14,811 nt of DNA from Deltaproteobacteria bacterium (lineage in GTDB: Bacteria > Desulfobacterota > Syntrophia > Syntrophales > UBA2210): contig JAFCZZ010000021.1 in the NCBI GenBank assembly GCA_019314085.1, positions 1-14,811 of the forward strand, in the 5' to 3' direction. The position numbers were made by a program, and so were the translations under genes. Each line of letters starts with the position of its first letter. Within the stretch, counting starts at the first letter, position 1. This document shows, one piece after another, positions 14,046-14,811 of the stretch. The notes beneath the pieces are model-generated. The model made no database searches, had not been told where the DNA came from, and saw nothing but the letters and a program-made list of their open reading frames with translations.

Positions 14046-14084
14046 CTGCCAACAATACACAGCTTCTTAGAAAAGGAGGAGGAT

Positions 14085-14811
14085 ATGAAAAATCGCGGTA
14101 TAATTATTGCTTTAGTGGTAATCGCCGGATTTGTTGCACTCTCGATTGGCGGCTGCCAGCGCGCGGCAGAGGAGATCACGACCATCACCTGCGCCACGGA
14201 TGCCACCTGGCCCCCGATGGAAATGGTGAGCGAGAATAAGGACATCGTCGGTTTCGACATCGACTTTTTCAATGCCGTGGCCGAGGAGGCGGGTTTCAAG
14301 GTGGAATTCAAAAACACCGCGTGGGACGGTATCTTCGCCGGTATCGCCGCCGGCAAGTATGACGCCATCATATCCTCCGTCACCATTACCGACGAGCGTA
14401 AAAAGAGCATGAGCTTCTCCGAGCCTTATATCAATGCCGGTCAGGTGCTCATCGTCCCGAAGGAATCGGATGCCGTCATGATCGCCGATCTGGTCGGAGA
14501 GCGCGTGGGGGCCCAGATAGGAACGACAGGCGGTCGTGAGATCGACAAGGCAGAGGGCGTGGAACTGAAGAGCTATGACGAGATCGGTCTGGCCTTTGAA
14601 GATATGGCCGTGGGACGCATCGCCGGCGTCGTCTGCGACACCCCGGTAGCCGCGCAGTACGCGCTCCAGCAGGCGGAATACAAGGAAAAGTTCAAGATCG
14701 TGGGAGATGTCCTGACGACGGAATACTACGGTATCGTGGTACAGAAGGGTAATCAGGAGCTGCTTGATCTGATCAATAAGGGTATCAAGGCCGTACAGGA
14801 AAAGGGTATCG
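14085..14811 (+). CDS. Amino-acid ABC transporter substrate-binding lipoprotein (partial, 3' end outside window)
   Basis: 242 codons are visible and the frame is still open at the window edge; relatives have about 250-265 residues, so little is missing. It binds polar or basic amino acids outside the inner membrane and delivers them to an ABC importer, probably encoded just downstream. The signal peptide MKNRGIIIALVVIAGFVALS ends in IGGC, with Cys24 as the lipidation site. The mature family-3 solute-binding (SBP_bac_3) fold shows CATDATWPPMEMV at its start, DIVGFDIDFFNAVAEEAGF, TAWDGIFAGIAAGKYDAIIS, SVTITDERKKSMSFSEPY and VGAQIGTTGG, the classic GlnH/HisJ motifs. AAAGGAGGAGG gives a very strong ribosome site. 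It is transcribed divergently from the EamA gene over a 152-bp gap. Confidence 0.93.
   Translation, partial: MKNRGIIIALVVIAGFVALSIGGCQRAAEEITTITCATDATWPPMEMVSENKDIVGFDIDFFNAVAEEAGFKVEFKNTAWDGIFAGIAAGKYDAIISSVTITDERKKSMSFSEPYINAGQVLIVPKESDAVMIADLVGERVGAQIGTTGGREIDKAEGVELKSYDEIGLAFEDMAVGRIAGVVCDTPVAAQYALQQAEYKEKFKIVGDVLTTEYYGIVVQKGNQELLDLINKGIKAVQEKGI

Noticed and set aside
1..14811. CRISPR arrays, tRNA or rRNA genes, phage or plasmid modules
   Set aside because: I saw no regularly spaced repeats, no cloverleaf-like sequences and no integrase, capsid or replication genes.

Overview
The window looks like chromosomal DNA of an anaerobic, Gram-negative bacterium, most likely a Desulfobacterota/Syntrophales-type 'deltaproteobacterium'. 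That placement is inferred from gene content: a selenoprotein of the C_GCAxxG_C_C redox family, a DUF6125-like protein, a COG2509-type flavoprotein, a 4-hydroxybutyryl-CoA-dehydratase-like remnant and a large hybrid histidine kinase. It cannot be proved from this sequence alone. Most genes from 1 to 11013 lie on the minus strand. The right end is mixed.

Layout. (1) 1-2336, minus: an osmoprotectant-type ABC importer operon. A CBS-domain ATPase is followed by two permeases, each joined to the next by an ATGA overlap, behind a strong sigma70-like promoter and a leader of about 200 nt. The second permease runs off the left edge. (2) 2484-4651, minus: a promoter, a long leader and a three-gene operon: a NUDIX hydrolase, a DUF6125-like protein whose C-terminus is frameshifted by an 80-bp tandem duplication, and a small C_GCAxxG_C_C protein whose first conserved Cys is encoded by an in-frame TGA followed at once by a SECIS-like hairpin. 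(3) 4660-6000: a FAD-dependent oxidoreductase. (4) 6161-9061: a 966-residue membrane hybrid histidine kinase. (5) 9348-9746: a universal stress protein. (6) 9900-11610: a degenerate accessory stretch with a truncated HpaB/AbfD-family gene bracketed by two small palindromic, MITE-like elements. (7) 11611-13013, plus: a lipoprotein of unknown function with a near-consensus promoter, then a SpoU/TrmH-family rRNA methyltransferase, convergent with (8) 13024-13932, minus: an EamA/DMT exporter. (9) 14085-end, plus: a periplasmic amino-acid-binding lipoprotein, cut by the window edge.

The most important observation is the selenoprotein. Ordinary gene calling splits or truncates it at the TGA (2895-2897). 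Reading through gives a 157-residue protein with U at position 21, exactly where relatives carry the first Cys. The RNA after the UGA forms a hairpin whose apical positions match the E. coli fdhF SECIS as I remember it. The second is the 80-bp duplication that destroys the Cys-rich C-terminus of the neighbouring DUF6125-like gene: either a recent mutation or an assembly error.
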